64,000 bases of DNA from Methanosaeta sp. PtaU1.Bin112 (GTDB lineage: Archaea > Halobacteriota > Methanosarcinia > Methanotrichales > Methanotrichaceae). The translations under genes were made by a program, and so were the position numbers. The stretch spans positions 1 through 64,000 of the forward strand of contig MVRL01000146.1 in the NCBI GenBank assembly GCA_002067705.1. The letters are read 5' to 3'. The notes beneath the pieces are model-generated. The model saw only the letters and a list, made by a program, of their open reading frames with translations. It had not been told where the DNA came from and searched no databases. Positions 63,113 to 64,000 of this stretch are shown piece by piece (within the stretch, counting starts at the first letter, position 1; each line of letters begins with the position of its first letter).

Positions 63113-64000
63113 ATGACGAGAAATATCAAGGTTGAACGCCTTAATCAAAGACCGTTGGAGCAGCAGGAGATAGAGCTGGTAGAGCGCAAGGGCATCGGGC
63201 ACCCGGATAGCGTGGCAGACGGCCTCGCAGAGTCCATAAGCCGGGCCCTCTGCCAGGAATACCTTGATAGATTTGGAGCAGTGCTTCATCATAACACAGA
63301 CAAGACGCAGATTGTGGCAGGCCGGTCCAAGCCCGCCTTCGGAGGTGGCGAGGTCATCTGTCCACTCTACATTCTGCTGACGGGCCGTGCCACCCGGGTC
63401 TTCAAGGAGGTTGAAATTCCGGTGGATACTATCGCCATCAAGGCGGGAAGAAAGCTCCTGGGCGAGTCGCTCTCCAATTTGGATGTCAATAATCATATAA
63501 TCCTTGATGCTAAGATCGGCATGGGATCCTCTGATCTGCGGGATGTCTTCAGCCGCAAGGTTCCTTCCGCCAATGATACCTCTTTCGGTGTGGGATATGC
63601 GCCCCTCTCTGAGACGGAAAATATCGTCTTTAATGCAGAGCGCGAGCTGATGAGGCTCAAGAAGAGCGTCCCGGCCATAGGCGAGGATATAAAGGTCATG
63701 GGCATGCGCCAGGGCGATGTCATCAACCTGACGATCGCCTGCGCTATGATTGATCGCCATGTGGCCAGCCTGAAGGAGTATGTGGATACCAAGAATGCCA
63801 TTGTGAGTCACGTCGTTGAGTATGCCAAGCAATTCACTTCTCGAAAGGTTAAAGCGCAGATGAATGTGGCAGACAATATCGATCAGGGGTCCGTCTACAT
63901 CACCGTCACCGGCACATCCGCAGAGATGGGTGACGATGGTGCTGTAGGCAGGGGCAACCGCGCCAACGGAATGATCACCCCCAATAGACCAATGAGTCTC
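63113..64000 (+). CDS. Archaeal S-adenosylmethionine synthetase (truncated by window edge)
   Basis: The frame runs from ATG 63113 to the last base, 296 codons without a stop; the family is about 400 residues, so roughly 100 residues are missing. GAGGAAAGG lies just before the ATG. Family features are [31 protein letters not shown], the FGGGEVICP segment, [12 protein letters not shown] and [15 protein letters not shown]. It makes AdoMet from methionine and ATP, feeding radical-SAM and methyltransferase enzymes such as the MtaB-like and SET proteins elsewhere in the window. Confidence 0.95.
   Translation, partial: MTRNIKVERLNQRPLEQQEIELVERKGIGHPDSVADGLAESISRALCQEYLDRFGAVLHHNTDKTQIVAGRSKPAFGGGEVICPLYILLTGRATRVFKEVEIPVDTIAIKAGRKLLGESLSNLDVNNHIILDAKIGMGSSDLRDVFSRKVPSANDTSFGVGYAPLSETENIVFNAERELMRLKKSVPAIGEDIKVMGMRQGDVINLTIACAMIDRHVASLKEYVDTKNAIVSHVVEYAKQFTSRKVKAQMNVADNIDQGSVYITVTGTSAEMGDDGAVGRGNRANGMITPNRPMSL

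Overview
The window is chromosomal DNA of an acetate-using methanogenic archaeon, most likely a Methanothrix (Methanosaeta) species close to M. soehngenii. The evidence is three consecutive AMP-forming acetyl-CoA synthetase genes (the acetate-activating enzyme of this genus), coenzyme M genes (comD, comE, methanogenesis marker 16), a probable methanofuran kinase (mfnE), an archaeal lipid prenyltransferase, a thermosome subunit, archaeal-type GltX, EF-1beta and AdoMet synthetase, and a NurA-HerA-Mre11-Rad50 operon. The species name is inferred from gene content; no search was run.

Layout. 1-3.5 kb: the tail of an IS256/Mutator-type transposase, then a 1095-residue multidomain protein with two DUF4157 modules, a Cys/His papain-like segment and a long coiled coil, resembling effectors of extracellular contractile injection systems. 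3.7-8.1 kb: thermosome, orphan HicB-like protein, rubrerythrin, two overlapping GNAT-fold genes and a small zinc-ribbon protein. 8.4-15.1 kb: three acetyl-CoA synthetase genes on the minus strand, each a separate unit with its own terminator and a long 5' leader. 15.4-21.0 kb: a five-gene minus-strand operon (CobT-like, zinc alcohol dehydrogenase-like, TrpD-like, AI-2E-type exporter, tRNA methylthiotransferase). 21.0-31 kb: SET-domain protein, hybrid histidine kinase, HARP-type protein-only RNase P, acyl-CoA synthetase, PLP aminotransferase and a winged-helix-like protein.

30.6-40.4 kb is rich in exported proteins: a Cache-domain protein, an exported phosphatidylserine-decarboxylase-like enzyme and a 1065-residue TPR protein. 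It also holds the longest gene-poor stretch (37.6-38.9 kb), with degenerate short repeats and a perfect palindrome. 40.4-47.0 kb: RecJ-like nuclease, HTH protein, UbiA-family lipid enzyme, GltX, Nudix hydrolase, MfnE-like kinase, Zn-ribbon/EF-1beta pair and tRNA-Ala(CGC). 47.1-51.5 kb: an exported protein, a metallophosphoesterase, a YkgJ-type cysteine-cluster protein and a large cell-surface protein. 51.6-58.6 kb: nurA-herA-mre11-rad50. 58.6-64 kb: comD-comE, converging and overlapping with a marker-16 gene (DUF39 plus ferredoxin), then a divergent nitrate/sulfonate/taurine-family ABC binding protein and permease without an ATPase, and a truncated AdoMet synthetase.

The observations most worth following are the comDE/marker-16/sulfonate-transporter neighbourhood, which looks like an aldehyde-to-thiol coenzyme M locus; the DUF4157 fusion beside an insertion sequence; the structured leader of the first acetyl-CoA synthetase gene; the CobT/ADH/TrpD-like operon; and an alkaline-phosphatase-superfamily protein whose motif order looks circularly permuted. 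Several start codons were moved to TTG, GTG or internal ATG codons on the basis of Shine-Dalgarno spacing; these are noted per gene.
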